From the NCBI GenBank assembly GCA_033762255.1, contig JANRLT010000021.1:272559-336558 (forward strand): 64,000 nt of DNA, in the 5' to 3' direction. The notes under the pieces were generated by a model, which saw nothing but the letters and a program-made list of their open reading frames with translations, was not told where the DNA came from and ran no database searches. A program made the position numbers and the translations under genes. Origin of the DNA: Pirellulales bacterium (GTDB lineage: Bacteria > Planctomycetota > Planctomycetia > Pirellulales > JALHPA01). Shown here piece after piece: positions 41,687-51,300 of the stretch. Each line of letters opens with the position of its first letter. The stretch's first letter is position 1.

Positions 41687-43807
41687 ATGCAACGCATGCA
41701 TTCCCTCTTCATTGTGTTATTCCTCTTGGTATTTTTGGCCCAACCCGTCCCGGCCTTCAGCCAACGCTCCTCCACCGCGCAGTCTCCCGACCGAAAAATT
41801 GCCGCCTCGCTGGCTGTGGACGCCCAGGGACGGCCCTTGCTGCGGGTTCAATTTCAGGACCGGCACGTGGCCGGGGCGCACTTTGGCCTACGGTTCGCCG
41901 ATGGCGTCGTCTTGGGTCAAAACAGCCAAATCACCGGAGTCTTGGCCAATAAACACTCAGAGGATTACACCATTCCCGTGGGAAAGACTTCCCGTGCCCG
42001 TGATGAACATCAAGAACTGGTGGTGGATTTACAAGAGTTGCCCCCGGCGGATGCCACCCGGGAAAATAGCAAAACCACCCCCCTACGCTGGCAAATCGCG
42101 ATCCGCGTGTTTAATGATGGCGTGGCGTTCCGCTATGTGGTGCCACGGCAAAAGGGATTTCAAAAATTTGTCCTGCTTGATGAGGAGACGTCTTTCACAT
42201 TTCCCCGAAACGCGACTGGTTGGATTCTGCCGCTCGATAGTTACACCACGTCATACGAAAAACACTACCTGGTCCAGCCGTTAACAACCATCACCGCCAA
42301 GAACCTGGTCGGCTTGCCGTTGCTGATGCATCTTCCCGGGTCCACCACCCAGCCCCATGCCTGGGTGGCCATGACCGAGGCCAACTTGCACGATTACGCC
42401 GGGATGTACTTGGCGGGAATGAATGACGAGGAAAAGTCCAATACTACCGAAAAAGGAAGCCCCGACCTGCGCTTGCAGAGCAAACTTTCTCCCCTGCCGC
42501 AGCGGGAAGACCAAGCCAAAGTCATCGGCACGGGGACGTTTGCTTCTCCCTGGCGGGTCCTTATGATCGCCGCCGATCCCGGCAAGTTGCTGGAATCGAA
42601 TATCATCTTTCACCTCAATCCACCATCCAAAATTGCCGATCCTGGCTGGATCAAACCCGGCAAAACGACTTTTCCCTGGTGGAACGGTTATGTGCTGGAG
42701 GGGGTCGATTTTAAAGCGGGGCTGAACACCGCCACGCACAAACATTACATCGACTTTTGCGCCCAGCAGGGGATTCCCTATCACTCGCTGGACGGGACCG
42801 ACACCGCTTGGTATGGCGGACCGATCGTCCCCACCGGACCGACGGATGTCACCAAATCCGTCCCGGAAATCGACCTGCCGGAACTGTTGCGCTATGCCCA
42901 GGAAAAAGGGGTGCGTCTGCGACTATGGATGCACTGGCGGGCGTTAAAGCCGCAAATCGATATCGCCCTACCCTTGTATGAAAAGTGGGGGATCGAAGGG
43001 ATCATGGTCGATTTTATGGACCGCGACGATCAGGAAATGGTGGCGTTTTATCACGAAATGGCCGAAAAATGCGCTAAACACCACCTGACGCTCACCCTGC
43101 ACGGGGCCTACAAGCCCACGGGCCTGGAACGGACCTGGCCGAATGTCCTCAACTACGAAGGGGCTCTCAACCAGGAATACGACAAGTGGGAACCAGAGGG
43201 GGTCACGCCGCGGCATAACCTGGACATCGCGTTTGTGCGGATGTTGGCCGGACCGCTCGATTACCACCAGGGGGCGATGCGACAAACTACGGCAAGCGAG
43301 TTTAAACCGCAAAACGAACATCCCCGCGTGCTAGGAACCCGTGCCCATCAGTTGGCGATGTTTGTGGTGTTTCAGGACCATCTGCCAATGCTGGTGGACT
43401 TTCCCGCGGCCTACCGCGATCAACCGGGGCTAAAATTTTTGGTCGACGTCCCCACCACCTGGGACGAGACACGCGTCCTGCGCGCCGACGTTACCGCGCC
43501 GCCAACTGGCCAGTTGCTGATCATCGCCCGGCGGAAAGGGGCGGATTGGTATATCGGCGGGATGTGCGACCAACCAGTGGAGTTGGAACTGCCGCTGGAT
43601 TTCTTAGCGGCAAACAGTGAAGCTGAAAATTCGGCGGTAACGAACCGAACGCAACTTTATACCGCGGACCTATACACCGATGTCACGGCGGAGCAACCGA
43701 CCGAGGTGCAGGTAACACAAACAACCGTGACGCCTGCCGAGAAGCTCAACCTTAAACTGGTCGCGGGGGGCGGTGTGGCGGCAAAGTTGACCCCGCAAAA
43801 GCCGTAG
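41687..43807 (+). CDS. Glycoside hydrolase family 97 alpha-glycosidase
   Basis: Exported glycosidase of 706 residues, the family's usual length. The signal peptide is SLFIVLFLLVFLAQPVPAFS. An N-terminal beta-sandwich (RPLLRVQFQDRHVAGAHFGLRFADG, IRVFNDGVAFRYVVP) precedes the (beta/alpha)8 barrel: PWWNGYVLEGVDFKAGLNT, GIPYHSLDGTDTAWYGG, RLWMHWRA, GIEGIMVDFMDRDDQEMV with a candidate catalytic Asp, LTLHGAYKPTGLERTWPN and LDIAFVRMLAGPLDYHQGAM. A C-terminal beta domain (IARRKGADWYIGGM) closes it. GH97 members cleave alpha-glucosides or alpha-galactosides in a calcium-dependent way; which subtype applies here I cannot decide. No sus-like partner is adjacent. Confidence 0.88.
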   Translation: MQRMHSLFIVLFLLVFLAQPVPAFSQRSSTAQSPDRKIAASLAVDAQGRPLLRVQFQDRHVAGAHFGLRFADGVVLGQNSQITGVLANKHSEDYTIPVGKTSRARDEHQELVVDLQELPPADATRENSKTTPLRWQIAIRVFNDGVAFRYVVPRQKGFQKFVLLDEETSFTFPRNATGWILPLDSYTTSYEKHYLVQPLTTITAKNLVGLPLLMHLPGSTTQPHAWVAMTEANLHDYAGMYLAGMNDEEKSNTTEKGSPDLRLQSKLSPLPQREDQAKVIGTGTFASPWRVLMIAADPGKLLESNIIFHLNPPSKIADPGWIKPGKTTFPWWNGYVLEGVDFKAGLNTATHKHYIDFCAQQGIPYHSLDGTDTAWYGGPIVPTGPTDVTKSVPEIDLPELLRYAQEKGVRLRLWMHWRALKPQIDIALPLYEKWGIEGIMVDFMDRDDQEMVAFYHEMAEKCAKHHLTLTLHGAYKPTGLERTWPNVLNYEGALNQEYDKWEPEGVTPRHNLDIAFVRMLAGPLDYHQGAMRQTTASEFKPQNEHPRVLGTRAHQLAMFVVFQDHLPMLVDFPAAYRDQPGLKFLVDVPTTWDETRVLRADVTAPPTGQLLIIARRKGADWYIGGMCDQPVELELPLDFLAANSEAENSAVTNRTQLYTADLYTDVTAEQPTEVQVTQTTVTPAEKLNLKLVAGGGVAAKLTPQKP

Positions 43808-43829
43808 TTTGGGCGCCCCGGACATCCAC

Positions 43830-43900
43830 CGGGTAGCCAAGGAACTTGTTCCTTGGCCGCGCAGCGGCAGGAAGCAGTTCTTTAATTATATGCGTTACAT
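43830..43900 (-). repeat. Hairpin repeat shared with the toxin-region repeats
   Basis: Contains GCCAAGGAAC-TT-GTTCCTTGGC (43836-43857, perfect 10-bp arms) followed by CCGCGCAGCGG. Read on the minus strand, about 70 bases align with 60938-60999 and 63697-63758, including CTGCCGCTGCGCGGCCAAGG (a C/T difference at the first base pairs). This third locus is chromosomal and has no toxin gene. Confidence 0.75.
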
Positions 43901-44025
43901 GCTGTCGGCTGCTTGTATTGTGCACACGGGAACAAATTCCAATGCCACCCCGCGGCCAAGAAATAATGGCTTTCAAAACCCACACGATCCGCATCTCGGG
44001 TTGACCGCCTTGTTCGGCGATCGGC

Positions 44026-44517
44026 TCATTCGCTTGGCGGATCGGAAAGCTTAAATTCGTATAGCATAATTTCCTCGACGAGCGAGTCAAAATCCCAACA
44101 CTTGCACATGGATTCCTTAGCTGCGACTGGTTCAATGCCTTCGTGAATCTCGAAGAATTGTTTGCTGCCTTTCATGCGAACTAACGCACGAAAGTGCAAA
44201 GTCTTCTCGTATTCGTTTACGACTTCCAAATACGGTCGCTTGGCCCCCTCCCGAGGTGGCAGCCCCGGTGATGCGGAGGTTAGTGCGAGTTTGACCTTGA
44301 TCGCCATCTTTGGATCGCGCGTTTCTTGGGACTTGGAGGGTTGCGAAAGTTTATTACCATCTCGATTGAACACAATGGCGAATTCCTCACCGGTCGCAAC
44401 TTGGATATTCTCCTCAATCTGTTTTATATCAACGACTTGTGGCTTGTCATCCGCAAGCAGGACTGTCAGGTATCCAAATAGTAAAACCGGAGCGGTCACC
44501 GCGAAGATCGTCTTCAT
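44026..44517 (-). CDS. Hypothetical exported protein
   Basis: A 163-residue protein with signal peptide (MKTIFAVTAPVLLFGYLTVL, cleavage near LLA). The mature part has DIKQIEENIQVATGEEFAIVF at the start, a strand-rich middle (KMAIKVKLALTSAS, HFRALVRMKGS) and Cys-containing CKCWDF near the end. I do not recognise the family; an Ig-like or lipocalin-like beta fold is possible. The start at 44517 is the only one that yields a signal peptide. Confidence 0.55.
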   Translation of the reverse strand: MKTIFAVTAPVLLFGYLTVLLADDKPQVVDIKQIEENIQVATGEEFAIVFNRDGNKLSQPSKSQETRDPKMAIKVKLALTSASPGLPPREGAKRPYLEVVNEYEKTLHFRALVRMKGSKQFFEIHEGIEPVAAKESMCKCWDFDSLVEEIMLYEFKLSDPPSE

Positions 44518-45228
44518 TATGAAGTCTCCAAAATGGAAGAATGGGTGGAAAGTCTAGCCGAACCTATAGACGCTTGACAGCCGATTTAGGTTCCAAAATC
44601 TTTCCGCCGATAAATACATTTTCCAGGCTTTACGCTGGGAGATTGGTAGTATCCAGGCCAGCGACACGGCGATTTTCACGTATCGTATCCCTTGAAATAA
44701 TCATTGTCTAGTTATTTATTTTTCATTGAGCAAAGCACTTAAGTCCATTAAGGAATGTTCCCAATCCCGTCAATTTCAGTTGTAGCTGGTAGCGAGTGAC
44801 CAGCGGTAAATCAAAGATACTATTGGGATAAAGCCACTGCCGCGCAGTCCCACCAATCGTGGGACTGCGCCGTCAATCTTTGTTGGTGAATCATGGCGGT
44901 TTGGCGGCTGGTCCCACCCTACATTTTATTATTTTGCGTACCCCGGGTGGTCGCTGCACTCCAACCCGGGGCTAAGGGCTGTAACCGCTGCGCGGTAGAA
45001 AGGGATTCAACCAAATCCCGGTTGCCATAAAGATGACGCTCCTCCGGCGCTGAATTGTACGTCCCCCGCCACAATCCTGTCTCCCGTCTCACACCTCCCA
45101 TCTCTAGCCTCCCATCTCGCGTCTCCCGTCTCCCACCTCTGGCATACCGCCGATGCCAGCGGTGGCTTTGTGGCAACCTCTCACAGAGTAAAAAAAGTAC
45201 TATCCACCGCCCACTAACCACCCATCAC
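44518..45228. other. Long intergenic region with repeats
   Basis: 711 bases without a supported gene. At 44940-44976, ACCCCGGGT and ACCCGGGG flank GGTCGCTGCACTCCA, a palindrome followed by CCGCTGCGCGGT. At 45062-45240 the plus strand is pyrimidine-rich and made of degenerate CCCATCTC/CTCCCGTCT and CCACCCATCACT words, like the array at 8041. Confidence 0.65.
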
Positions 45229-46863
45229 TCACTTCACCGTGCCGTTGGTTTCAAACGGAGTCGGCGTGATTGGTTCCGGCGTGGAGGATGCACCGCCGCC
45301 AGCCACCTTCAGAAACGACTCCGGCAGTTCCACGCCGCCAATATCACGCAGGACTTGCATCATGGGCGGCAAGCTGCGGGCCATGTTTTGTAAAAAGTTG
45401 GTTGTTTGGCTTTTACCATTCTCGCCGCCGTTTTCCCAGACAATGACTTTGTCAAACTTGATGTTGCTGATGGCTTTAGCGCTGGCATCGACCAGATTGT
45501 CAAAATGCTCCAGCAGCAGCAGTTGAAACGCCGGTTGAGCCCCGCCGCACGCGCTGACAATTTCCCGCAAGCCCGCCGCTTTTTTTGCCATGATTTCGTA
45601 TTGTCCGCGGGCCTCGGCCTCTAGTTTGGCGTAAATGGCCTTGGCTTCCCCTTCGGCCTCGATCCGGCGGCGTTCGGCCGCGGCTTCCGCTTCGACGATG
45701 GCCCGGGCTTTGTCAGCTTTGGCGGGGGCTTCGACCTCGGCGCGACGTTCCGCCTCGACCCGTTCGGCCTCGGCCAGCGCGGCTTTGGCCATGGCCCTGT
45801 TTTGCACCTCCAACACCGCCGCTTCCGCTTCCCGTTTGCGCGTCTCGCCAATTTTATAGGCGTCCGCTTTTTTCACCATCAAATCCGCCTGCGAAGCCGC
45901 GATCACCGCTTGGGCGATGTTTTCGCCATCGACCGCCTTGGCGTTGGCCTCGGCGATGCGCACCCGCATGTCTTGTTCGGCCAGTTTGACGGCGGTGTCC
46001 CGCTCAAACGCGGCCTGCTGTTCGGCAACTTTTTGCTCCCGTTCCAGGGTCGCCACGCGGACCGCCTGTTCGCGGGCAGCCTCGCGCGTGCCGATCTCGC
46101 GCAGTTTATTGGCGTTGGCGACTTGGATCAGTTTATCGCGGTCAGCTTCGGCCACGCGGCTTTCGCCGATCCGTTCTTGCTCGGCCACGTCGCCGCGGGC
46201 TTGTTGAATCGCCTGGCTGGCCGCCTTTTGGCCGATCGCGTCGATGTAGCCGCTTTCATCGGTGATGTCCGTGATATTGACGTTAATCAGGACCAACCCG
46301 ACTTTTTTTAGTTCCGGCTCCAACGAGCTTTGAATGTGCTGCTGAAATGTCTCCCGGTCGCGGTTGATATCCTCAATCTTCATGCTGGCGATGACTTGTC
46401 GCAACTGGCCAAAGATGATTTCCTCCGCCTGTTTTTTGATCTGCGCGGTGTTCAGGCCCAGCAGGCGAATTGCGGCGTTGTTCATTACTTCTAGTGTCGT
46501 GCCAATGGCCACCGTAAAAACGCTGGGGACATTGACGCGAATATTTTCGATGGACAGCGCGCCACGCAAGGGAATTTCGATTTGAATCGGCTCTAAACTC
46601 AGGTACGCGTAATCCTGGATCAAGGGCCACACAAACGCCGCACCGCCGTGAATGGGGCGTGACACATTCCCGGCGCCGGTCCTACCATAAATCACCAGCA
46701 CGCGGTTGCTGGGGCACCGCTTAAAGCGCGAGATCAACAGCAGGACAAAACCAAAGAAAATAATTGCGGCCAAGATTCCAGTGACGGCCAACCAAAAATA
46801 AAGGCCGCCGGATTGGAATTGCGCCCAGAGTGCCGTCTGTGCAAAAAAATGTGTCGTAGGCAT
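45229..46863 (-). CDS. Flotillin-family SPFH protein
   Basis: Membrane scaffold of 544 residues from the ATG at 46863 (GGGGGG upstream). A membrane helix at about 24-46 (YFWLAVTGILAAIIFFGFVLLL) precedes the SPFH/PHB domain (RVLVIYGRTGAGNVSRPIHG through LINVNITDITDESGYIDAIG). The long Ala/Glu/Arg coiled coil (AEADRDKLIQVANANKLREI through EAEGEAKAIYAKLEAEARGQ) has the flotillin EA repeats. The C-terminal part (IKFDKVIVWENGG) also matches. Flotillins organise membrane microdomains. An NfeD-like gene lies upstream at 47070-47753 on the same strand, the usual partner (compare yqiJ-yqiK and yuaF-floT). Confidence 0.92.
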   Translation of the reverse strand: MPTTHFFAQTALWAQFQSGGLYFWLAVTGILAAIIFFGFVLLLISRFKRCPSNRVLVIYGRTGAGNVSRPIHGGAAFVWPLIQDYAYLSLEPIQIEIPLRGALSIENIRVNVPSVFTVAIGTTLEVMNNAAIRLLGLNTAQIKKQAEEIIFGQLRQVIASMKIEDINRDRETFQQHIQSSLEPELKKVGLVLINVNITDITDESGYIDAIGQKAASQAIQQARGDVAEQERIGESRVAEADRDKLIQVANANKLREIGTREAAREQAVRVATLEREQKVAEQQAAFERDTAVKLAEQDMRVRIAEANAKAVDGENIAQAVIAASQADLMVKKADAYKIGETRKREAEAAVLEVQNRAMAKAALAEAERVEAERRAEVEAPAKADKARAIVEAEAAAERRRIEAEGEAKAIYAKLEAEARGQYEIMAKKAAGLREIVSACGGAQPAFQLLLLEHFDNLVDASAKAISNIKFDKVIVWENGGENGKSQTTNFLQNMARSLPPMMQVLRDIGGVELPESFLKVAGGGASSTPEPITPTPFETNGTVK

Positions 46864-47069
46864 CGTGTCGCCCCCCAAAAATGAGGAATGTCCTAAGAGT
46901 GTGTGAATGAATCTGGTTGTTGTCGTTTGGATATGAGGACTAGCCATCGGGCGTTATCCCGCGAATGGCTTGGCCATAACCGTGGGCCTGTGCCCGGCGG
47001 CCGAAAATAATCGTAGGCTAGCGTCAACGGCTGATTTACCCGACTTGAACCGATCGCTTTGACAAAGTG

Positions 47070-47753
47070 CTAGCCCGCCATCGTCTCCGCCGCTACTTCC
47101 ACCCGGTCCGCCCCCAGCACCCGCGTTACCAGCACCCGCGTTCCCGTGGGAAGCTTTTCATGCGGGGTCATCGCATCGTATTCCATCGTGCGGTTTTGTA
47201 ATACGACCTGCACCTTGCCCAGACCGCTATTCTTGGGCGGGATGGTTAAATAGACGATCGCGGGTTGCCCCACGGCCCGCTGAATATGCACCGTCCCATC
47301 CGCGCGCAGCCGATGCGCTAGCCGCAACAAGTATTGCACGCCGTACATCGACATCAGTCCGCTGCCGACCGCCACCACCAAGGTTTGCAACTGCGGCCAA
47401 CCCGCGGATGTGCCGACCATGCCGATTAAACCAAAAAAAGCGATAAACGTGACCACGGTCCGAAAAGTTAACACGCCAAAAAACCAGCTCGAGCCATGCT
47501 GCTCGTGCCCGCTGTCATGCCCCTGCCCCCCGTGGGCGTCGCCGCCTAGACCGCCATTCCCTCCTGGATGATCCAAATGGCCGTCCCCGGACAGGCTGGC
47601 ATCGCCTAGGCCGTCGGTGTGCAGGTCAAAATCCGACCCCTCGGCGCCACTTAGCCCCATCAGTGTCAAGGCAAACTGGCAGACCAAGATCGTGCCGCCA
47701 ATAATGGCGCAGAACAAAAAAATTAGCATTAGCATAATACTGGCAACTCCCAA
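47070..47753 (-). CDS. NfeD-like membrane protein, flotillin partner
   Basis: A 227-residue protein with one N-terminal membrane segment (about 5-35), a soluble Gly/His/Asp-rich loop (DGHLDHPGGNGGLGGD, HGGQGHDSGHEQHG) that could bind metal, two further membrane segments (about 88-110 and 118-140) and a C-terminal OB-fold-like part (AVGQPAIVYLTIPPKNSGLG through GTRVLVTRVLGADRVEV). This is the YuaF/YqiJ layout. It lies 206 bases upstream of the flotillin gene on the same strand, which supports the pairing. A start at Met7 is equally possible. Confidence 0.8.
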   Translation of the reverse strand: MGVASIMLMLIFLFCAIIGGTILVCQFALTLMGLSGAEGSDFDLHTDGLGDASLSGDGHLDHPGGNGGLGGDAHGGQGHDSGHEQHGSSWFFGVLTFRTVVTFIAFFGLIGMVGTSAGWPQLQTLVVAVGSGLMSMYGVQYLLRLAHRLRADGTVHIQRAVGQPAIVYLTIPPKNSGLGKVQVVLQNRTMEYDAMTPHEKLPTGTRVLVTRVLGADRVEVAAETMAG

Positions 47754-48019
47754 AATATTGCGGTCAGGCGAAAAGTAAGCGATATCATGTCAAACAATAA
47801 ATGGACATGATAACCGCAAATTTTATTACCCCCTTATTCGCGATTCCTGGCGCGATCTTGGCGGAATTCGCCCTGAACCCGGATGAAATTACTCTAAACC
47901 TAATCAAATCCGGTGCTTATGTCACGTCAAAGATTTTACAATAGTTCACCGCGGATGCACGCAAATTCACCCCGCAAGCAATCAAAATATGTCAGTTTCT
48001 ATTTTTATTATTCCGACTT

Positions 48020-49171
48020 TTACCACACCTCCTGATAAAGGGCCAAACAATCCTCCTTCGTCAAGGGGCGCGGATTATGGGCGGCGGTCCACTGCTCCGC
48101 CGCTTGTTCGGCCAATCGGGGCAATTCGGCTGGATTGACATCCAAGTCGCGCAACCGATCCTTTAACCCCGCCAATCCGATCCGCGAATGGACAAACTCC
48201 GCTAGGCCAGCGCTACCAGAACTAGCAGGGGGCATTTCGGGCAAACCCGCGGCCGCAGCCAATAGATCATGATATAAGGGGTCAAATTCTCGTCCGTTGT
48301 AGCGAATAACGGCGGGCAGAACGACCGCGACAGCTTGACCGTGGACCACGTCATATCGCGCGGTAAGCGGATTTGCCAGGGAATGCGCTCCGCCCAGCAT
48401 GCTGTTTTCGATGGCCAACCCCGCCAAGCAAGCGCCAAGCTGCATGGCCCCGCGCGCCTGCAAATCGTCCGGCCGCAGCAGTACTTGATGTAGATTTCCC
48501 GCCAACAACCGCCATGCCTCGCGGGCAAACATCATCGACGCGGGATTACGCGACTTAGTGACGTAGCTTTCCACCGCGTGTGAAAGGGCGTCGATCCCGG
48601 TGAGCGCCGTCACCCGCGGTGGCTGCGTCAATGTCAGTTCTGGATCTAATATCGCAATCCGAAACGCCGCTTTCTTGTCGCCGCAGGCCATTTTCACGTG
48701 GGTGTCGGGCGTGCTAATCAGGGCAAAGGACTGCGCTTCGCTGCCGGTCCCCGCGGTCGTGGGGATGCCGATCATGGGGAGCAGCCATTCGCGGGCCTTG
48801 CCAATTCCCCAGTAATCGCGGATTTCGCCCCCATTCGTAAATAAAAAATTGATCCCCTTGGCGCAATCCATCGAGCTTCCCCCGCCCATGCCGATGAGCA
48901 AATCGGGTTGAAAGTCACGGGCCACCGCTAACCCCGCGGCGACATGCTCGGTCGTGGGATTTTCGCCAACGCCGGAAAAGATCTCGGTAGTTAGCCCTGC
49001 CCCTTGTAATGAATTGATTGCCTTGGCCGTGTGGCCAGCCTGGCAAATTCCCGGATCGCTGACCACCAACACCCGTTTGGCTCCTAGCTTTTGCGCTAAC
49101 TCGCCAACTTGCTGTATCACTCCGGGTCCAAAGACGATGCGCGTGCGAACCTGCAAATCAAACGGTGTCAT
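48020..49171 (-). CDS. Iron-containing alcohol dehydrogenase
   Basis: NAD(P)-dependent group III alcohol dehydrogenase of 383 residues, the normal length. The N-terminal Rossmann-like half has VSDPG and GMGGGSSMDCAKG (95-106). The C-terminal helical half carries the metal ligands Asp194 and His198 (GIDALSHAVESYV), His263 (MLGGAHSLANPL) and His277 (DVVHGQAVA). PTTAGTGSEA (138-146) is the family hinge motif. The substrate is uncertain; family members use ethanol, butanol, propanediol, lactaldehyde or methanol. The gene is single, divergent from the isopropylmalate-dehydrogenase-like gene. Confidence 0.92.
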   Translation of the reverse strand: MTPFDLQVRTRIVFGPGVIQQVGELAQKLGAKRVLVVSDPGICQAGHTAKAINSLQGAGLTTEIFSGVGENPTTEHVAAGLAVARDFQPDLLIGMGGGSSMDCAKGINFLFTNGGEIRDYWGIGKAREWLLPMIGIPTTAGTGSEAQSFALISTPDTHVKMACGDKKAAFRIAILDPELTLTQPPRVTALTGIDALSHAVESYVTKSRNPASMMFAREAWRLLAGNLHQVLLRPDDLQARGAMQLGACLAGLAIENSMLGGAHSLANPLTARYDVVHGQAVAVVLPAVIRYNGREFDPLYHDLLAAAAGLPEMPPASSGSAGLAEFVHSRIGLAGLKDRLRDLDVNPAELPRLAEQAAEQWTAAHNPRPLTKEDCLALYQEVW

Positions 49172-49515
49172 GCGTAGGCCGGGGATCAGGGATTAGCGGG
49201 AAAAAAATTGGCTAGATTCTTTTGTGAACAGGGATTGCGGCAACTTATAAGGAATTGGACGGGGCCACGGGCGGGTATCTGCCCCTTCTCGGTCGGTTTT
49301 TTGGCGGGAATGGCCCCCTTAACCGCGAAAATGGCAAGGTCGGGGTTAAGGCATTATATCCATTTACCCCCGCGACCGAGAGCCGAACTTGCCGACCGCT
49401 TCAAAGGAACGAGCGTCCTTGCTAAACTGACGCTTTACCCAACCGGACAGGATTGTCGCGTTTTCCGCGGATTATTCTCACCTGTTTTAAATCTTTACCC
49501 ACGAATTGTTGGTCC
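49172..49515. other. Divergent intergenic region
   Basis: 344 bases between divergent genes, G/C-rich in its middle. A plus-strand frame (49208-49519) has no family features. Promoters are expected but none is placed. Confidence 0.5.
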
Positions 49516-50589
49516 ATGAGCAAAAACTCCCTGAAAATTGCGGTCATTCCTGGCGACGGCACCGGCCCCGAAGTCACCGCCGAAGCCCTGAAGGTATTGG
49601 CCGCCATTGCCAAATTAGAAAATTTTTCCTACGAAACGACCACGTTTGACTGGGGGGGAGAACGCTACCTGCGGACCAAGGAAACCTTGCCCGCCGGGGG
49701 GGCGGACGTCCTGCGTAAATTTGACGCGATTTACCTGGGGGCGGTGGGGCATCCCGACGTGGCACCGGGCATCCTGGAAAAAGGGTTGCTGCTGGAACTG
49801 CGTTTTCAGCTTGACCAGTACATCAATCTGCGGCCGGTCAAGCTCTTTCCGGGGGTAGAAACCCCGCTGCGGGACAAAGGTCCCGCCGATATCGACTTTG
49901 TCGTCGTGCGCGAAAACACCGAAGACCTGTACGCCGGTATCGGCGGTTGGCTCAAAAAACACACCCCCGACGAAGTCGCCCAACAAACCGCCATTTACAC
50001 CCGCAAAGGGTGCGAACGCTGCATCCGCTGGGCCTTTGAATACACCCGCAAACGGAACAACCCCAAGGGCAAAATGTTAACCCTGGTCGCCAAGACTAAC
50101 GTCCTGACCTATGGGCATGACCTATGGTGGCGGACTTTTCAGGATGTCGCCCGCGAATACCCCGATGTCAAGGCTGACTACAACCACGTCGACGCCTGCT
50201 GCATGTGGATGGTCAAGTCACCCGAATATTATGATGTGATCGTCACCACCAACATGTTTGGAGATATCATCACCGACCTGGGGGCGATGATCCAGGGGGG
50301 CCTGGGCGTGGCGGCGGGGGGAAACCTCAACCCCGACCCCGGCGGTGTCAGCATGTACGAACCAATGGGTGGCAGCGCCCCCAAGTACACCGGCCAAAAA
50401 GTGATTAACCCCATCGCCGCGATCAATGCCATGGGCATGCTGCTAGAACATAGCGGCCAACCCCGCGCGGGCCAGCGGATCCTGGACGCCGTGATGAAAG
50501 TCACCGGCACCAAGATGAAAAGCCAAGCCGCCGGCAAAATGGGACACTCCACGCCCGAGGTGGGGGACCTGGTCGTGGCGGAACTATAA
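49516..50589 (+). CDS. Isopropylmalate/isocitrate dehydrogenase family enzyme
   Basis: NAD(P)-dependent beta-decarboxylating dehydrogenase of 357 residues. Motifs are IAVIPGDGTGPEVTAEAL at the start, AIYLGAVGHPDVAPG, LRFQLDQYINLRPVKL, VVRENTEDLYAGIGG (substrate region), and the Mg/NAD motif NMFGDIITDLGAMIQGGLGV with YEPMGGSAPKYTG. These fit LeuB/tartrate-dehydrogenase-type proteins best. 3-isopropylmalate dehydrogenase is the likeliest activity, with tartrate/malate-type an alternative; sequence alone cannot separate them. I use the ATG at 49516, giving the family start MSKNSLKIAVIPGDG; the upstream in-frame Met (49453) has no support. Confidence 0.85.
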   Translation: MSKNSLKIAVIPGDGTGPEVTAEALKVLAAIAKLENFSYETTTFDWGGERYLRTKETLPAGGADVLRKFDAIYLGAVGHPDVAPGILEKGLLLELRFQLDQYINLRPVKLFPGVETPLRDKGPADIDFVVVRENTEDLYAGIGGWLKKHTPDEVAQQTAIYTRKGCERCIRWAFEYTRKRNNPKGKMLTLVAKTNVLTYGHDLWWRTFQDVAREYPDVKADYNHVDACCMWMVKSPEYYDVIVTTNMFGDIITDLGAMIQGGLGVAAGGNLNPDPGGVSMYEPMGGSAPKYTGQKVINPIAAINAMGMLLEHSGQPRAGQRILDAVMKVTGTKMKSQAAGKMGHSTPEVGDLVVAEL

Positions 50590-50941
50590 TAAACTGGTTA
50601 TTCATGCGGTGGATTTGCCTTTTGACGGCGGCAGTTGGGGCCGCCGGAGCTTTTGCATTTAGGGTCACTAAGCAACGCCAACGTCTGGCGGTGTAGTAAA
50701 TCTTATAGCCCGATGCGGCAAGATACTTCGTGATGTGCGACGCATCCTGGGAACGGCATGTCGTGCATTTCTCCCTCTCCCGTTGGAAACATTCCCTTTT
50801 GTAAAAATTACCTATTGGGAAATGGGAATGGATGCGTGGAGTTTGGAACTGTGGAGTAATGGAGCTGTGGAGTTTGGAGGAGTAGAGAAACGGAGTTTGT
50901 TAGCCACACGCACACCGGAGCACGTTCCCCCGTAGCGGAGA

Positions 50942-51020
50942 GTTTTACTCGCCGTTCCCCTCGTACCGACGCGTTTTACTCGCCGCTTCCCCCGTACCGA
51001 CGCGTTTTACTCGCCCTTCC
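50942..51020. repeat. 31-bp tandem repeat, about 2.5 copies
   Basis: Copies at 50942-50972 and 50973-51003 begin GTTTTACTCGCC and end CGTACCGACGC; a partial third copy follows from 51004. The two full copies differ at two or three positions in the middle. No spacers, so not CRISPR-like. Confidence 0.85.
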
Positions 51021-51257
51021 GGTCTTCAAACTCAGACATCTAGCAATCTGGTATTTGTTTTCACATTTCAGTGTTATTGCCGCGAACTTTCCTGCGGGGA
51101 TAACCGTCATCACCAGTGGCTAAGCGCTGCCATTTCACCCGACCACCCCACCGGGCTTGGGCTAGTAGGCGGAAAGCGGTTAAATATGCCGAGAGGCCTG
51201 TTCCGCTCCTTCCTGTTTTGTCACAGCCATCGATGCGAGAAGGGTAAAACACCCAAA

Positions 51258-51300
51258 AGGCGCTGGCCCACGGTTTTTGCCGCTTTCACCGTGAGCTAGC
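51258..51300. repeat. Dispersed palindromic repeat, copy D
   Basis: AGGCGCTGGCCCACGG, then TTTTTGCCGCTTTCA, then CCGTGAGCTAGC. Diverged copy of the unit at 24286-24324. Confidence 0.65.

Noticed and set aside
43752..44135. 127-codon minus-strand gene after GH97
   Set aside because: It overlaps the GH97 3' end, and its AAARPRNKFLGYP peptide is only the translated dispersed repeat.
50942..51020. Possible CRISPR array
   Set aside because: The units are directly adjacent with no spacers, and no cas genes are in the window.
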